Positions 1-10,820 of a stretch of DNA of 64,000 nt are shown one piece after another (within the stretch, counting starts at the first letter, position 1; each line of letters opens with the position of its first letter). The notes under the pieces were generated by a model, which worked only from the letters and a program-made list of their open reading frames with translations, had not been told where the DNA came from and ran no database searches. A program made the translations under genes and the position numbers. Source of the DNA: Halobacillus fulvus (GTDB lineage Bacteria > Bacillota > Bacilli > Bacillales > Halobacillaceae); contig SCFO01000001.1 of the NCBI GenBank assembly GCA_004078665.1, positions 832,377 to 896,376 on the forward strand, read 5' to 3'.

Positions 1-1995
1 TGGATGGATGCTTTGGAAAAATTCCGGAAGTAAAGCCACCGGATACGTACCGCCGGAACCTGCGATTTGCAGGACGAGAAACACGATCGCCCCTGCCTTC
101 CCGACGTCCCCAAGCACGGAAACGAGGGTGAAGACGATGGTCATGAACACAAAGCTGATCAGCAGTCCAAACAGCACGAACGGGAGTGGCTCTGCAATGG
201 GAATGTCGAGTAAAAACAAGTTCCCCAATGTGACGACAAGGGTCTGGAGCACTCCGATGCTGACAAACGTCATCAGCTTGCCTATATATTTTTCAGCTGG
301 TCGGATGCCTTCCGCGTTTACCGGTTCTGTCGATAGCAGCGACACTAACAATAAAGCCCCGACCCATAGGGCTAGCACGGTATAGAAGGGCGTCATCCCT
401 GTCCCGTAATTTTTAATCGGAAAGACCGTGTTTTTATTCAGAAGGACAGGTTCCTCAAAGAAGGACTGTTCAGCCTCTGGATCATTCTTCAAAAGCTCGA
501 TGATCTCCTGAATATCAGTTTCACCCTGGACCTCTCGGATCCGGTCTGCCATCGCCTGGACCTTTTCATTGACATATGGATATTCGTCCATCATATATTC
601 GAGGATGTCCTGTCCCTCTGCTATATTCTTGTCCGTATTCCCAAGGATCCTATCTATTTCAGGGATCGTCGATTGGGCTTGCGTCAAAATCGATCCGGCC
701 ACAGAAAGCGTCTGTTTCGACTCATCGATTTTGGCAAGGACAGTAGGCTCAATCGTTTCTTTGTATTCTTTCAAAAAGGCATCGAGTCGATCGGCCGTTT
801 CCGCTGAGGTGGTTTCCAATCGGTTCAGCGTCTCATTCACTTCCTGCTGCCTGCCTGTGACACGCTGTTCGATTTGCTGGCTGTCGCTTTGGACAGATTC
901 GATCGATTCCCGGGCGAGCTGGATATCTTCTAGGGCGGTCGAAACCGCCTGCTCTGAAGGAACCGGTTCTGCGCCTTCCTGCTCCCCACTATTTTCTGCA
1001 GCAGCCTGTTCTTCCTGTACCTGTAATAGGACATTTTCAATGGTTTCAAGGGAATTCAACGTCTGTTCGGTTTGCTCTTGAATAGTGGACCTCAAGTTCT
1101 TCACGGTCGACAAATCAAGATCGACGGACTGCACTTCTTGGAGGAAGCCATTCACATCTTCCGCTGTCTGCTGCGCTTTTTCAAGATCCTGTTGAACTTG
1201 GGGTGCGAGCTCGTCAAGTCTACGCTCTGCCTCATTCAAGTAGGCTGTCGTGTCTTCCACTGTTTGGACGCCTTCATTTGTCACGCGCTCCGCCTGAGGC
1301 AGCAAACCTTGCACTTGATCGATGATGGATGCAGCGCTATTGGAATCCTCGTACGCTCCTGAAATCAAATCATAGATTTCTGGCAGGTTTTCTTCTAATT
1401 TAAAGATATATTCTTCAAAGCGCTGGATATCCGGCAGATCCTTTTCAAGCTCAAGACCTAAATCGTTGAATAGTTCGGCAACAGCACCGTTCACCTCGGC
1501 GATGAACGTTTGTGTAATTTGATCGACAAGCACACTGGCGCCCTTTTCGGTGATTTTCGGTGCAATCGCATTGATTTTTTCATTGACGTAATATTCGATG
1601 TCTGACCGCTCAGGATTTCCCTCCACAACCGATCCGAGGTTTTCAGAAAAGTTGTCAGGGACTACGATGACAGCAAAATACTCTCCGTATTCTAGCTTCT
1701 CCATCGCCTTGGAACGTTCCGTGAACTGCCAATCGAAGCTGTCGTTTTCCTTCAATTGATCGACTAAATCGCTCCCGACGTCGACGGACCGGTCTCTGAC
1801 GGTCGCTCCATCATCCTCATTGACAACGGCAACGGGCAGCTGATCGGTCTGACTGTATGGATCCCAAGATGCTTTAATATTGAACCATGCATAAAGGGAG
1901 GGCAGGATCGTCAAACCTCCGATTAGAATGACGACGACCCAGTTCTTTAAAATCTGCTTCCAATCTCTGGTGAAAATTTTTCCTATTGCTTTCAT
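1..1995 (-). CDS. YhgE/Pip domain membrane protein (3' end beyond window)
   Basis: The frame is open from the left edge to an ATG at 1995, preceded by the ribosome site AGGAG about 6 nt upstream. About 665 residues are visible. The N-terminus reads MKAIGKIFTRDWKQILKNW and is followed by one membrane helix (GGLTILPSLYAWFNI), the hallmark of the YhgE/Pip family. A long extracellular, coiled-coil-rich, Glu/Gln-rich segment follows (about residues 40-530), and then several helices near the left edge (for example VLALWVGALLLVSLL), as in ABC-2-type permease folds. Relatives include phage infection protein and the YueB/EsaA-like type VII secretion receptor group. The exact function here is not known. 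The C-terminal end lies outside the window. Confidence 0.85.
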   Translation of the reverse strand, partial: MKAIGKIFTRDWKQILKNWVVVILIGGLTILPSLYAWFNIKASWDPYSQTDQLPVAVVNEDDGATVRDRSVDVGSDLVDQLKENDSFDWQFTERSKAMEKLEYGEYFAVIVVPDNFSENLGSVVEGNPERSDIEYYVNEKINAIAPKITEKGASVLVDQITQTFIAEVNGAVAELFNDLGLELEKDLPDIQRFEEYIFKLEENLPEIYDLISGAYEDSNSAASIIDQVQGLLPQAERVTNEGVQTVEDTTAYLNEAERRLDELAPQVQQDLEKAQQTAEDVNGFLQEVQSVDLDLSTVKNLRSTIQEQTEQTLNSLETIENVLLQVQEEQAAAENSGEQEGAEPVPSEQAVSTALEDIQLARESIESVQSDSQQIEQRVTGRQQEVNETLNRLETTSAETADRLDAFLKEYKETIEPTVLAKIDESKQTLSVAGSILTQAQSTIPEIDRILGNTDKNIAEGQDILEYMMDEYPYVNEKVQAMADRIREVQGETDIQEIIELLKNDPEAEQSFFEEPVLLNKNTVFPIKNYGTGMTPFYTVLALWVGALLLVSLLSTEPVNAEGIRPAEKYIGKLMTFVSIGVLQTLVVTLGNLFLLDIPIAEPLPFVLFGLLISFVFMTIVFTLVSVLGDVGKAGAIVFLVLQIAGSGGTYPVALLPEFFQSIHP

Positions 1996-2034
1996 ATGTG
2001 ACGCTCCTGTTGTAGGTATAGTGAACAGCTATTC

Positions 2035-2061
2035 ATTATACTCTTTTTTACAGGAAGTCAA
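2035..2061 (-). promoter_or_regulatory. Candidate sigma-A promoter for the YhgE/Pip gene
   Basis: On the minus strand TTGACT (2061-2056) and TATAAT (2040-2035) are separated by 15 bp. Both hexamers are near consensus but the spacer is 2 bp shorter than ideal. It lies 40 bp ahead of the start codon. Confidence 0.45.
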
Positions 2062-2123
2062 AATGAAAAATTTGTGAACAACGATGGAAAGTTTGACAAT
2101 CCGGGCTCTTTTTAACGCTTCCT

Positions 2124-4052
2124 CTATTTGATATAACGGTAATCCAACAGGTCTTTCAAAATGTCAATTTCCTGCTGAAGCTCCTCTCCTATATTCGTTT
2201 CCTGAACTTTTTTACGCTTCAATTCCTTGTCGACGACCCTTTTGATGGATAGGACATCATTCCCGTCCTTCAACACTTCTTCTTTTGAATTGAACTGCTG
2301 ATGGGCGACGAGCTGCATGCCGTAGGAGTTGAACAGCAACGTATAGCCCGCAATCCCTGTCGTCGACTGGTATGCTTTCGAGAATCCTCCATCGATAACG
2401 ATCATTTTTCCGTTCGCTTTGATCGGGTTTTCCCCATCAATCTCCTTGACCGGGGTATGGCCGTTGATGATGTGCCCCTGATCTGGATTGAGGCCGAAAT
2501 CGACTAGAATCTGCCGGCAGATCTCTTCATCCTCCCGCATCGAATAATACGGGTTTTTCCGTTCTTTATGCGTGATTTTATCCTTGATGAAGTACCGCTC
2601 GAATGTCGTCATTTCCCTTTTTCCAAAAAGCGAGGAATATTGTCCTGTCCATAAGTACCAGGCCATATCTGTCGCAAGGTCTTCCGTATATTCAGGATGA
2701 GCGAAGGAATAACGTAAATATCGTTCAAATACATCCAGCAAATCGCGGCCGGCGTGGGTCTGGCCCTCAATCGTCATTTTCTCCATATGCCCTTCCTCAT
2801 CAAGCGGGATACAGCCATGAATGAGAAGGTTGCCATTATATTTCAAATAGAGGCTTCCTTTTTTCATAAGAAAATTCATATGACGTGCGAGCTTCTCCGA
2901 ATGCTGGACAGAGAAAAGAAGTTTATCGATCACTTTCTCCTCTTCCTCTGAAAGCTCTGCCGGTTTGTCTGGATCGACCGTGGCGAAACACGTATTTTCA
3001 AGTGGGAACGTCTCATAATTGATGGTGATTTCCTTGCGATTGAAATCGACGTTTTCGAGCAGCAGCCTGTCGGACATATCGAAACATGGGCGCCGCTTGA
3101 TGATTGGGCTTTCAAGCTTAAACTGAATCATTGTGATCGCCTGATGTATTTTCGTAATTTGCAACTCTTCATGCTTCGTCGGCCGTTCACCGGATAGTTT
3201 CGGACGGAAGGCCGGGTTATCCTCATAGTATTTTTCCGCTAAATTAAGAAGCGGCCTTAGGTTGATGCCATAAACATCCTCGATGATCTCTAAGTTATTG
3301 TAGCGGGCACAAATCCGGATGATGTTCGCGAGGCACACTTTCGATCCTGCAAATGCTCCAATCCAAAGAACATCATGGTTGCCCCACTGAATATCAACAG
3401 AATGGTAGTTGATCAGCGTTTCCATGATTTTATCCGGTTCAGGACCACGGTCGTAAATATCCCCGACAACGTGGAGATGATCGACGACCAGACGCTGGGT
3501 CGTATAGGCGAGACCGATGATCAGCTTGTCCGCCTGCCCAAGGGAAATGATCTGCTGGACGATTTTACGGTAATAACGCTCCTTGTTCGTAAAGTCGTCC
3601 GTTTTATATAACAATTCCTCTACGATATAGGCAAAAGTCTGTGGCAATGCTTTACGCAGCTTCGACCGGGTATATTTCGAAGACGCATAGGACACAAGCT
3701 TGATCATGCGGCCAATCATATGTATGTACCATTCCGTCAACTCTTCTTCACTCGTAAACCTGTTCTTGATCCTCTTGATCTTTTCCTCCGGATAATAGAC
3801 AAGCGTAGCAAACTCCCGGATTTCTTCTTCTGACAGTTCGTCTTTGAAAAGGTCTTCTATTTTTTCGCGCACTCGTCCCGATCCGTTTCTCAGGACATGC
3901 TGAAACGCCTGATATTCTCCGTGCAAATCACTGACAAAATGCTCGGTTCCTTTCGGAAGGTTGAGAATCGCCTTCAGGTTGATGATTTCCGTTACGACTT
4001 TTTCTTCCGTATCATATTTTTGAGCGAGCAAATCGAGGTATTTCGTATTCAT
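2124..4052 (-). CDS. fbp: Fructose-1,6-bisphosphatase, class 3
   Basis: The 642-residue protein matches the length and motif order of the Firmicutes class 3 FBPase (YydE type), which hydrolyses fructose-1,6-bisphosphate in gluconeogenesis. It has a metallophosphoesterase fold with the metal-binding motifs [10 protein letters not shown] (about residues 41-50), GDIYDRG (about 197-203) and GNHDVLW (about 224-230), and INGHTPVKE near the C-terminus. ATG follows a purine-rich AAAGGGGATCTGCAGGG. A TATAAT-like -10 lies about 40 bp upstream (4096-4091), with no clear -35 box. It is a single cytoplasmic gene; the amylase terminator separates it from its upstream neighbour. Confidence 0.95.
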   Translation of the reverse strand: MNTKYLDLLAQKYDTEEKVVTEIINLKAILNLPKGTEHFVSDLHGEYQAFQHVLRNGSGRVREKIEDLFKDELSEEEIREFATLVYYPEEKIKRIKNRFTSEEELTEWYIHMIGRMIKLVSYASSKYTRSKLRKALPQTFAYIVEELLYKTDDFTNKERYYRKIVQQIISLGQADKLIIGLAYTTQRLVVDHLHVVGDIYDRGPEPDKIMETLINYHSVDIQWGNHDVLWIGAFAGSKVCLANIIRICARYNNLEIIEDVYGINLRPLLNLAEKYYEDNPAFRPKLSGERPTKHEELQITKIHQAITMIQFKLESPIIKRRPCFDMSDRLLLENVDFNRKEITINYETFPLENTCFATVDPDKPAELSEEEEKVIDKLLFSVQHSEKLARHMNFLMKKGSLYLKYNGNLLIHGCIPLDEEGHMEKMTIEGQTHAGRDLLDVFERYLRYSFAHPEYTEDLATDMAWYLWTGQYSSLFGKREMTTFERYFIKDKITHKERKNPYYSMREDEEICRQILVDFGLNPDQGHIINGHTPVKEIDGENPIKANGKMIVIDGGFSKAYQSTTGIAGYTLLFNSYGMQLVAHQQFNSKEEVLKDGNDVLSIKRVVDKELKRKKVQETNIGEELQQEIDILKDLLDYRYIK

Positions 4053-4210
4053 CCCTGCAGATCCCCTTTCAAAAAGCGTAGATTACTTCCATTATAAAAC
4101 AAAATCCAGCAAGATTTTATACGTATGTCCTAATTTTTAAAAAGATTCTGTCAAAAAAGATAGAGAAACTAAAGGCCGGTTTAAGAAAACTCTATCACTT
4201 TTCCTCCATA

Positions 4211-4241
4211 AAAAAAGGACCCATCAAAAGGGTCCTTTTTT
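4211..4241 (-). terminator. Rho-independent terminator of the amylase gene
   Basis: AAAAAGGACCC / GGGTCCTTTTT stem with a 7-nt loop, immediately after the amylase stop codon on the minus strand. The T run is present on both strands, so it may act bidirectionally. Confidence 0.85.
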
Positions 4242-4246
4242 ACAAG

Positions 4247-5829
<1,583 letters not shown>

Positions 5830-5865
5830 TCATTCTCTATTTATTTAATTACACTTAACGCTTAA

Positions 5866-5879
5866 TGCAAACGCTTTCA
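5866..5879 (-). promoter_or_regulatory. Candidate cre site (CcpA) upstream of amylase
   Basis: TGAAAGCGTTTGCA on the minus strand matches the cre consensus TGWAANCGNTNWCA at 13 of 14 positions. It is 76 bp ahead of the amylase start, so carbon catabolite repression of amylase is likely (inference from the known regulation of amyE-type genes). Confidence 0.7.
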
Positions 5880-5941
5880 TAAATGCTCAAAAAAATTTCC
5901 CATTAGCCTCCTTTTAAAAATTCGAGCTCGGTTTTTATTGC

Positions 5942-5953
5942 GCAACCGTTTGC
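5942..5953. promoter_or_regulatory. LacI/GalR-family operator
   Basis: GCAACCGTTTGC (reverse GCAAACGGTTGC) has the GCAAnCGnTTGC symmetry of LacI/GalR/MalR operators. It lies about 150 bp upstream of the amylase start and 63 bp from the cre site. It may bind a sugar-responsive repressor or be a second weak cre. Confidence 0.55.
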
Positions 5954-5963
5954 ATCAAACACA

Positions 5964-6013
5964 TTATAAAATCACTGGCTTACAGCACCTGTTCAAAACC
6001 AGTGATTTTATAA
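5964..6013. repeat. Perfect 15-bp inverted repeat in the amylase-cwlJ intergenic region
   Basis: TTATAAAATCACTGG (5964-5978) is repeated exactly in inverse orientation at 5999-6013, with a 20-bp loop. It sits in the 339-bp gap between cwlJ and amylase. It could be a terminator after cwlJ, though no long T run follows, or a regulatory cruciform or operator. Besides this hairpin and the two sites above, the gap shows no gene. Confidence 0.7.
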
Positions 6014-6129
6014 TTTAAATGTAAGCGTATGATAGTTAAAAGTCAATTTATTCTGTCAAATGACAACTTTTGTACTATACCTAAACGGATGTCAAAAGGA
6101 GTTCAGGTTCTGTTCCATGTAACCGATCA

Positions 6130-6570
6130 TCAAAACAAATAAACACTATCACAAGTACCAGCAGACGGCTCATAATAACAGTGGTTTTTAAACTGTCCAG
6201 TAAAAGGCTGACCATACCACGTCGGCGGACAAGGAGCGTATGGATTGAAGTACCATAGCGCGTACTTCGCCGGGTGCTGCCTCCAGTAATCAAGATTTTT
6301 CTTAGCAAGTCGTTTCTCTACTGACCGCGCCCGGTTGTAAAATAAATTTCCTTTCTGGACCGCTTCGAATGAAAAATTACCGCCCTGCACCTGAAAGATG
6401 ACCTGCGGAATCGTCCGGACCTCTCGGAAATCGAGACAGTCTGCCTTCGCGCGGTTCACAATGACATTCCCGACATACAGCATTCCCTGTTTTCCTTCCC
6501 CTTCCGCTTCTGCCCTCATCATTCTCGCCATCAGGGCAACATCTGAACTTTTATATTGGATACGCGGCAT
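6130..6570 (-). CDS. cwlJ: Spore cortex-lytic hydrolase CwlJ
   Basis: The 146-residue protein matches CwlJ of Bacillus (about 142 residues) along its whole length. It has MARMMRAEAEGEGKQGMLYVGNVIVNR at the N-terminus (the catalytic Glu region of the SleB/CwlJ hydrolase fold), then KYALWYFNP and a C-terminus FKNHCYYEPSAGTC. Like CwlJ, and unlike SleB, it lacks a signal peptide and a peptidoglycan-binding domain. CwlJ is made in the mother cell, sits in the coat and degrades cortex peptidoglycan during Ca-DPA-triggered germination. GerQ, its usual coat partner, is not nearby. The start ATG has GGGGTGAT upstream, and a sigma-E-like promoter precedes it. Confidence 0.9.
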   Translation of the reverse strand: MPRIQYKSSDVALMARMMRAEAEGEGKQGMLYVGNVIVNRAKADCLDFREVRTIPQVIFQVQGGNFSFEAVQKGNLFYNRARSVEKRLAKKNLDYWRQHPAKYALWYFNPYAPCPPTWYGQPFTGQFKNHCYYEPSAGTCDSVYLF

Positions 6571-6587
6571 TTTATCACCCCACCCTT

Positions 6588-6595
6588 ATTGTATG
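6588..6595 (-). promoter_or_regulatory. Sigma-E-type -10 element for cwlJ
   Basis: CATACAAT on the minus strand equals the sigma-E -10 consensus and lies 18 bp ahead of the cwlJ start. A matching -35 is only partial (GACATCA about 14 bp further upstream). This fits mother-cell expression of cwlJ. Confidence 0.5.
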
Positions 6596-6614
6596 AGCGA
6601 AGTATCATTTGATG

Positions 6615-7139
6615 TCAGGACGATGCATTCGCGATCATTCGTTTGACCGTCCTGATTTGGCCGCGATGATTGATTTCATCCTCAAGGACATGAAACCAGA
6701 GGTAATAAGGATTATAGGCCTTTCCGTTTTCCCAATGCCTCTCCTCGAAGAGCCAGTCGTCGGTGTATTTCCTCAAGCCTTCCATCGTCTGGGTCCGCAC
6801 TTGATCGAGATGGTTGATGTAAAATTCCAAGTCGTGGTTCTGAAATTGTCTTCTGGCGCCTTTCCCAAGCTGAAGCGCAGTCCCCCAGCTCTTCCACTCT
6901 GCTTCCGTCAAATCCCGCTTTTTAAAGGAAATGACTTGATGAACAAATTCGATTGAGGCGATGTGAATAAGAAGCGCACCGATCGTATTCGAGTGCTCGT
7001 CTGCCGCGAAGTCAAGATCTTCACGACTCACCCCCCTCAGGTCCTCTTTCGTGACGGCCCTTGTATGCTCAAGCATAGAAACAAGTTCTCCGATTTTCTC
7101 AGGGTAACCATCTACTGTCTTGATCCGGTAATCAATCAT
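6615..7139 (-). CDS. DinB-like superfamily protein
   Basis: The 174-residue soluble protein has the DinB/YfiT four-helix signature with three spaced histidines: LLIHIAS, an internal NHL, and the C-terminal DEINHRGQIRTVKR, which together usually bind a divalent metal. Members include bacillithiol or mycothiol S-transferases and proteins of unknown role, so the substrate cannot be told from sequence. The internal ATG at 7139 is preferred over 7154 because GGGAGG lies 7 nt before it. It is monocistronic between cwlJ and the lipoprotein gene. Confidence 0.75.
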   Translation of the reverse strand: MIDYRIKTVDGYPEKIGELVSMLEHTRAVTKEDLRGVSREDLDFAADEHSNTIGALLIHIASIEFVHQVISFKKRDLTEAEWKSWGTALQLGKGARRQFQNHDLEFYINHLDQVRTQTMEGLRKYTDDWLFEERHWENGKAYNPYYLWFHVLEDEINHRGQIRTVKRMIANASS

Positions 7140-7268
7140 TCCAAAACCTCCCATTCAGTCTGTATATTCAGACTAGCAGGAAACGGAAATATTGATAGTC
7201 TTATATGTAATCTACGCATCTGTTACAATGAAGATGAACAATCCTAGAAGAGACTGCCTTTGTTCCAA

Positions 7269-8216
7269 TCATCTCTCCCTATACTCTTGCCCGATCGAAC
7301 TCCCTTTCACTACTTCTTCCGGAGACATGTCCGTCCATTCTTGAATGGAGAGATCCGGATTCTCCTCTAAAAAATCCTTCACAAGCTTGTATCCAATCCG
7401 GTAGACGGCAAGGCTCGGAATATCAGCATCCGGAACGCCAACCATAAACCCTTCATAAACATAGGGATCCGTGGAATCTGCATACTCTAGAAAAGCATCC
7501 ATAGCGGCCTCCTTGTAACGTCCTCTGAGTGGTTCAGTCGTAGCAACCGATACGTCAGGATACAGCTCTTCCGCAAACACTTCCGCTTTCCCTTCTGCTA
7601 CCACCGCATCAAGAAGGGTATGATCCCATTCGTGATGTTCCGAATAAATCGTGTGATGGTATTCGTGTGCGATGGTCCTTTCGAGCTGTTGTGTCGTGAA
7701 ATCCTTCCCAATCATAATGACTAGATCTTCCTCGTTCCAAGCCATCCCTGTTACTTCTGTTTGGAGGCTGGACCGGTAACTTTTATCTGGGTTCGCCGGA
7801 AAAATATGAACCTTTTTCTGCCCTCCCGATAGAACATCTGATGATTTCTGCAATGCTCGGATGATCGAAGCTTCAATGACATCGCTTTTTTCCTCAAGGA
7901 CCTCGAGATTTTCCTGAAGCGCTTCTGTATTTTTAGGCGTGGAAAAAGCTCCTGGATTCTCCTGGATGATCGAGTATCCTTTGTCTTCTCCAAACGCATG
8001 AACTCTGAACGAATCAACGACTTCTGCGATAAACAGATCATCTAATGATTCGGCCCCGTCCGCCTTATTGATGTACTCCGTGAACTCTTCTTCGTAAGTG
8101 ATCCATTCGAATGCCTGTCCATTATGTGTGACGGAGGAATCGTGACCGTCACCTGCTTGTTGGGAACAGCCTGTAATGAAAACTAGAAAGATCAACAAGA
8201 TATACCTTCTCTTCAA
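7269..8216 (-). CDS. DUF2268-type putative zinc protease lipoprotein
   Basis: The 315-residue protein starts with a lipoprotein signal (MKRRYILLIFLVFITGC, lipobox Cys at about 17), so it should be anchored outside the membrane. The centre carries HEYHHTIYSEH, a zincin-like HExxH variant, followed by an AEGKAEVFAEELY segment that could give the third ligand. This is the layout of the DUF2268 'predicted Zn-dependent protease' family, whose substrates are unknown. It appears monocistronic; the next gene upstream (peroxiredoxin) is divergent. Confidence 0.8.
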   Translation of the reverse strand: MKRRYILLIFLVFITGCSQQAGDGHDSSVTHNGQAFEWITYEEEFTEYINKADGAESLDDLFIAEVVDSFRVHAFGEDKGYSIIQENPGAFSTPKNTEALQENLEVLEEKSDVIEASIIRALQKSSDVLSGGQKKVHIFPANPDKSYRSSLQTEVTGMAWNEEDLVIMIGKDFTTQQLERTIAHEYHHTIYSEHHEWDHTLLDAVVAEGKAEVFAEELYPDVSVATTEPLRGRYKEAAMDAFLEYADSTDPYVYEGFMVGVPDADIPSLAVYRIGYKLVKDFLEENPDLSIQEWTDMSPEEVVKGSSIGQEYRER

Positions 8217-8437
8217 TTGACCCCTCCTTTCGTTTGAATTTCATACGCAAACATCAATCACACTCGCAAAATCCATTCCAATTATTCCAAAATTACCACA
8301 TTTCCTCAACCGTTTTCCTGAGAAACACACTAAGACTCCTACCTAACACCCAAAAAGGAAAAAATTACTTATCGAGAACTTTAAGAACAACTCAAATAGG
8401 GTATAGAAACGAGACAACTTTCAAAGGAGTGTTTCGA

Positions 8438-8944
8438 TTGCCTGTATTCAAACTGAATGATCAAGCCCCGGATTTTACGTTACCATCCATATCCGGAGGT
8501 ACGCATAATTTCAAAGAAGCTTTACAAACGAATTCCGATCATTGGCAGCTCGTCATATACTTCCGGGGATCCTGGTGCCCGGCATGCCGGGAAGAACTCG
8601 AAGATCTAGAAGGAAGCAAAAGTTATTTTGACAAACATCAAATCCAAGTGACGACCGTCACACATGATGACAAAGAAGAACTTGAGAAAATGGTCGATGA
8701 ATTAGGATTATCGTTCCCTGTTCTTTTGGATGAAGACTGGGAATTCCTGAAATCATACGATGTACACTTGCACGGTGAGGATGCCCCTTATGAAGACCAC
8801 GGTACACATGGAGATCCTGCCTACTTTCTTATGGACGAGAACGGAAAGGTTCTTTATCAGCAGAGACAGACAAGCCCGTTCGGCCGCCCGCATGCCAATG
8901 AGCTAAGGAAAATCATTAAGTATATCCGAAACAACTTGAAGTAA
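8438..8944 (+). CDS. Peroxiredoxin-like AhpC/TSA family protein
   Basis: The 168-residue protein has a thioredoxin fold with PVFKLNDQAPDFTLPSI at the N-terminus and FRGSWCPACREEL, so it has a Cys-x-x-Cys pair (about residues 45-48) typical of the 'peroxiredoxin-like' (PRX_like2/AhpC-TSA) branch. It probably reduces peroxides or disulfides in the cytoplasm; there is no signal peptide. I chose the TTG start at 8438 because AAAGGAG lies 8 nt upstream and homology begins there; the frame upstream to 8234 has no ribosome site and a non-protein-like composition. A strong bidirectional terminator follows. Confidence 0.85.
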   Translation: MPVFKLNDQAPDFTLPSISGGTHNFKEALQTNSDHWQLVIYFRGSWCPACREELEDLEGSKSYFDKHQIQVTTVTHDDKEELEKMVDELGLSFPVLLDEDWEFLKSYDVHLHGEDAPYEDHGTHGDPAYFLMDENGKVLYQQRQTSPFGRPHANELRKIIKYIRNNLK

Positions 8945-8945
8945 C

Positions 8946-8986
8946 AAAAAAACTTCCGGTCCGCACATGACCGGAAGTTTTTTATT
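8946..8986. terminator. Bidirectional terminator between peroxiredoxin and OsmC genes
   Basis: AACTTCCGGTC (8951-8961) pairs with GACCGGAAGTT (8969-8979), flanked by A and T runs on both sides. It serves the two convergent genes. Confidence 0.9.
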
Positions 8987-8988
8987 TA

Positions 8989-9426
8989 TTAGGCTTTGAC
9001 CCACTTCGGAATCATTTCGACATCCGCAGCTTCGAGCGTCGTAAAGACCGGGCAGCGCTGGTCGACGATTTCCTGAAGTTTTTGGATGCGTTCTTCTGAT
9101 TCACTTGTGTGAACGTTTGCTTCCACCGTGACTTTCTGGAAGTAAGGACGGATGCCTCCTTCTCCCATCATTCCGCGTGGATCAAGTTCTCCGTTGATTT
9201 CAAAATCGATGCCCTGCAGGTCAAAATCGATTTCTTTTGCTACAAAGTTAGCGATCACATTTTCACAGCCTGCAAGAGACGTGAGCAATGTGGCTAGTGG
9301 ATTGGCCCCCTCATCGGTACCTCCCATGTTGGCGGGCTCATCAATGACCATTTGATGATCGTGGGAGACTCCTTTTGTTTTCATGCCTTTGGATACTGCC
9401 GTAATTGTTTCATTCATTTTTGCCAT
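8989..9426 (-). CDS. OsmC family protein (YhfA-like)
   Basis: The 145-residue protein is of the OsmC/Ohr fold. It has GMKTKGVSHDHQMVIDEP, then GGTDEGANPLATLLTSLAGCENV with the first conserved Cys, and QRCPVFTTLEAADV with the second Cys near the C-terminus. This is the Cys pair that reduces organic hydroperoxides in OsmC/Ohr proteins; the YhfA-like branch is less well defined. The ATG at 9426 is preferred since AAAGGAG lies 8 nt before it. It converges on the peroxiredoxin gene, another redox protein, but the two are not an operon. Confidence 0.85.
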   Translation of the reverse strand: MAKMNETITAVSKGMKTKGVSHDHQMVIDEPANMGGTDEGANPLATLLTSLAGCENVIANFVAKEIDFDLQGIDFEINGELDPRGMMGEGGIRPYFQKVTVEANVHTSESEERIQKLQEIVDQRCPVFTTLEAADVEMIPKWVKA

Positions 9427-9695
9427 TTCGGATTCTCCTTTCAAGTCATTTGATTCCTACCACTCTCGGTACATGAGCCATGATAGCACCCCCTCCTTCC
9501 TTGTTCAAAGAATGAATTCGAAGGTGTAAGACAGCTTACATTACGCGTGGATTACACACTTGCATTGTTTTTTCAAAGAAGCTTCTGTTTTCAAACCTTA
9601 GGTAAATGTATCCAAAGAAGCGGCTTTCTTATGGTAGAATAATAGAATATCCATTCCCTTACATAACAGATTTCGACGTATCAGGAGGCTTTCCT

Positions 9696-10775
9696 ATGAT
9701 TGTAGAATTATTCATCAACTTATGCGTACTCGTCGCTCTAATCTTTTCCTACTTACAATTCAGGTGGAATACGTTAGAAGAAAAATTACCAAATAGAACA
9801 TTGATTTGGATAGACGGCATCGCCGGAGGAGTACTCGGCAACATCCTTTTATATTTTTCTATTACGGTTTCTGAACAGACATTGGTCGATTTAAGACAAA
9901 TTCCAATTATGGCTCTCCTATTATTCACAGGCATCCGTCCAGCAGCAATTGCTGCCCTGATCATTACAGGAGGCCGGTTTCTATACGGATTCAACCTATC
10001 TTCGTTCACGTCCGTCACGTTTATGGTGGCACTATTTCTCGGTTTTTGGTTGATTCATCGGTATTGTCAGCATAAACAGAAGATTTTGCACGAAGCGTTG
10101 ATTATGCTCCTCTATGCCAACATCGTGTTTACCATAACCATCACTTATTTAATTCGCGACTTAGAGATTCTGATGTTTTTAGTTCCTGTCTACTGGGGGA
10201 TTTCGTTCGTAGCCGGTCTATCTGTCATTTACTTAATTCACTATTTACGGACATCCCATCTATTGTTCAAGAAATATCAGGAACAGTCGATGATCGATTA
10301 TTTAACCGGTTTAAACAACGTCCGGCAGTTCAGCTCGATCTGGAATCGTCTGATCGAACGTGCCGAAGCGAATCAGGAAAAGCTTTCTCTACTTTTTATT
10401 GATATCGATCATTTTAAGAAGGTAAATGATACATATGGTCATCAGGCAGGAGATCTTGTGTTGCAGCAAATAAGCGAACTGCTTATGAAAAACACAAGGA
10501 ATATCGACATCGTATCTCGTAATGGGGGAGAGGAATTTTCCGTGATTTTGAAAGATTGCCCTCAAACAGAAGCCATCGAGATTGCCGAGCGAATCCGATC
10601 GGCGATTGAGAGATATAATTTCTTCATTGGATCTTGGGAAACGATCCAGCTGACGGTTTCCGTCGGGGTCAGCTCTTACCCTGATCAGGACCTCGGGCAA
10701 TTGATTGAATCCGCAGACCAGTCTTTATACAAAGCGAAGGAAAACGGACGCAATCAAGTCGTTTCATCTTTATAG
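9696..10775 (+). CDS. Membrane-bound diguanylate cyclase (GGDEF)
   Basis: The 359-residue protein has six or so membrane helices (residues 1-185, 5TM-5TMR_LYT-like receptor region) and a C-terminal GGDEF domain (about 195-355). The domain has DYLTGLNNVRQF, FIDIDHFKKVNDTYGH, the catalytic loop GGEEF (277-281) and an I-site RNID (268-271), five residues ahead of it. It should therefore convert 2 GTP to c-di-GMP and be product-inhibited. ATG at 9696 is chosen because CAGGAGG precedes it; an extended -10 (TGGTAGAAT) lies about 60 bp upstream. It is the nearest possible c-di-GMP source for the Pel locus at 12-19 kb. The MscS gene follows 45 bp later in the same direction. Confidence 0.9.
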   Translation: MIVELFINLCVLVALIFSYLQFRWNTLEEKLPNRTLIWIDGIAGGVLGNILLYFSITVSEQTLVDLRQIPIMALLLFTGIRPAAIAALIITGGRFLYGFNLSSFTSVTFMVALFLGFWLIHRYCQHKQKILHEALIMLLYANIVFTITITYLIRDLEILMFLVPVYWGISFVAGLSVIYLIHYLRTSHLLFKKYQEQSMIDYLTGLNNVRQFSSIWNRLIERAEANQEKLSLLFIDIDHFKKVNDTYGHQAGDLVLQQISELLMKNTRNIDIVSRNGGEEFSVILKDCPQTEAIEIAERIRSAIERYNFFIGSWETIQLTVSVGVSSYPDQDLGQLIESADQSLYKAKENGRNQVVSSL

Positions 10776-10820
10776 AAATAGCCAAAAGACGAGAGGAAAT
10801 AGACAACGGGAGGACGTTTC

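Noticed and set aside
8-1362. Plus-strand frames of 96-170 codons at 8-1362.
   Set aside because: They are shadows of the minus-strand YhgE/Pip gene, with unnatural composition.
8234-8437. N-terminal extension of the peroxiredoxin frame.
   Set aside because: No ribosome site, odd composition, and the family starts at 8438.
9445-9695. Possible c-di-GMP riboswitch upstream of the diguanylate cyclase.
   Set aside because: I looked for the conserved GEMM-type core and did not see it.
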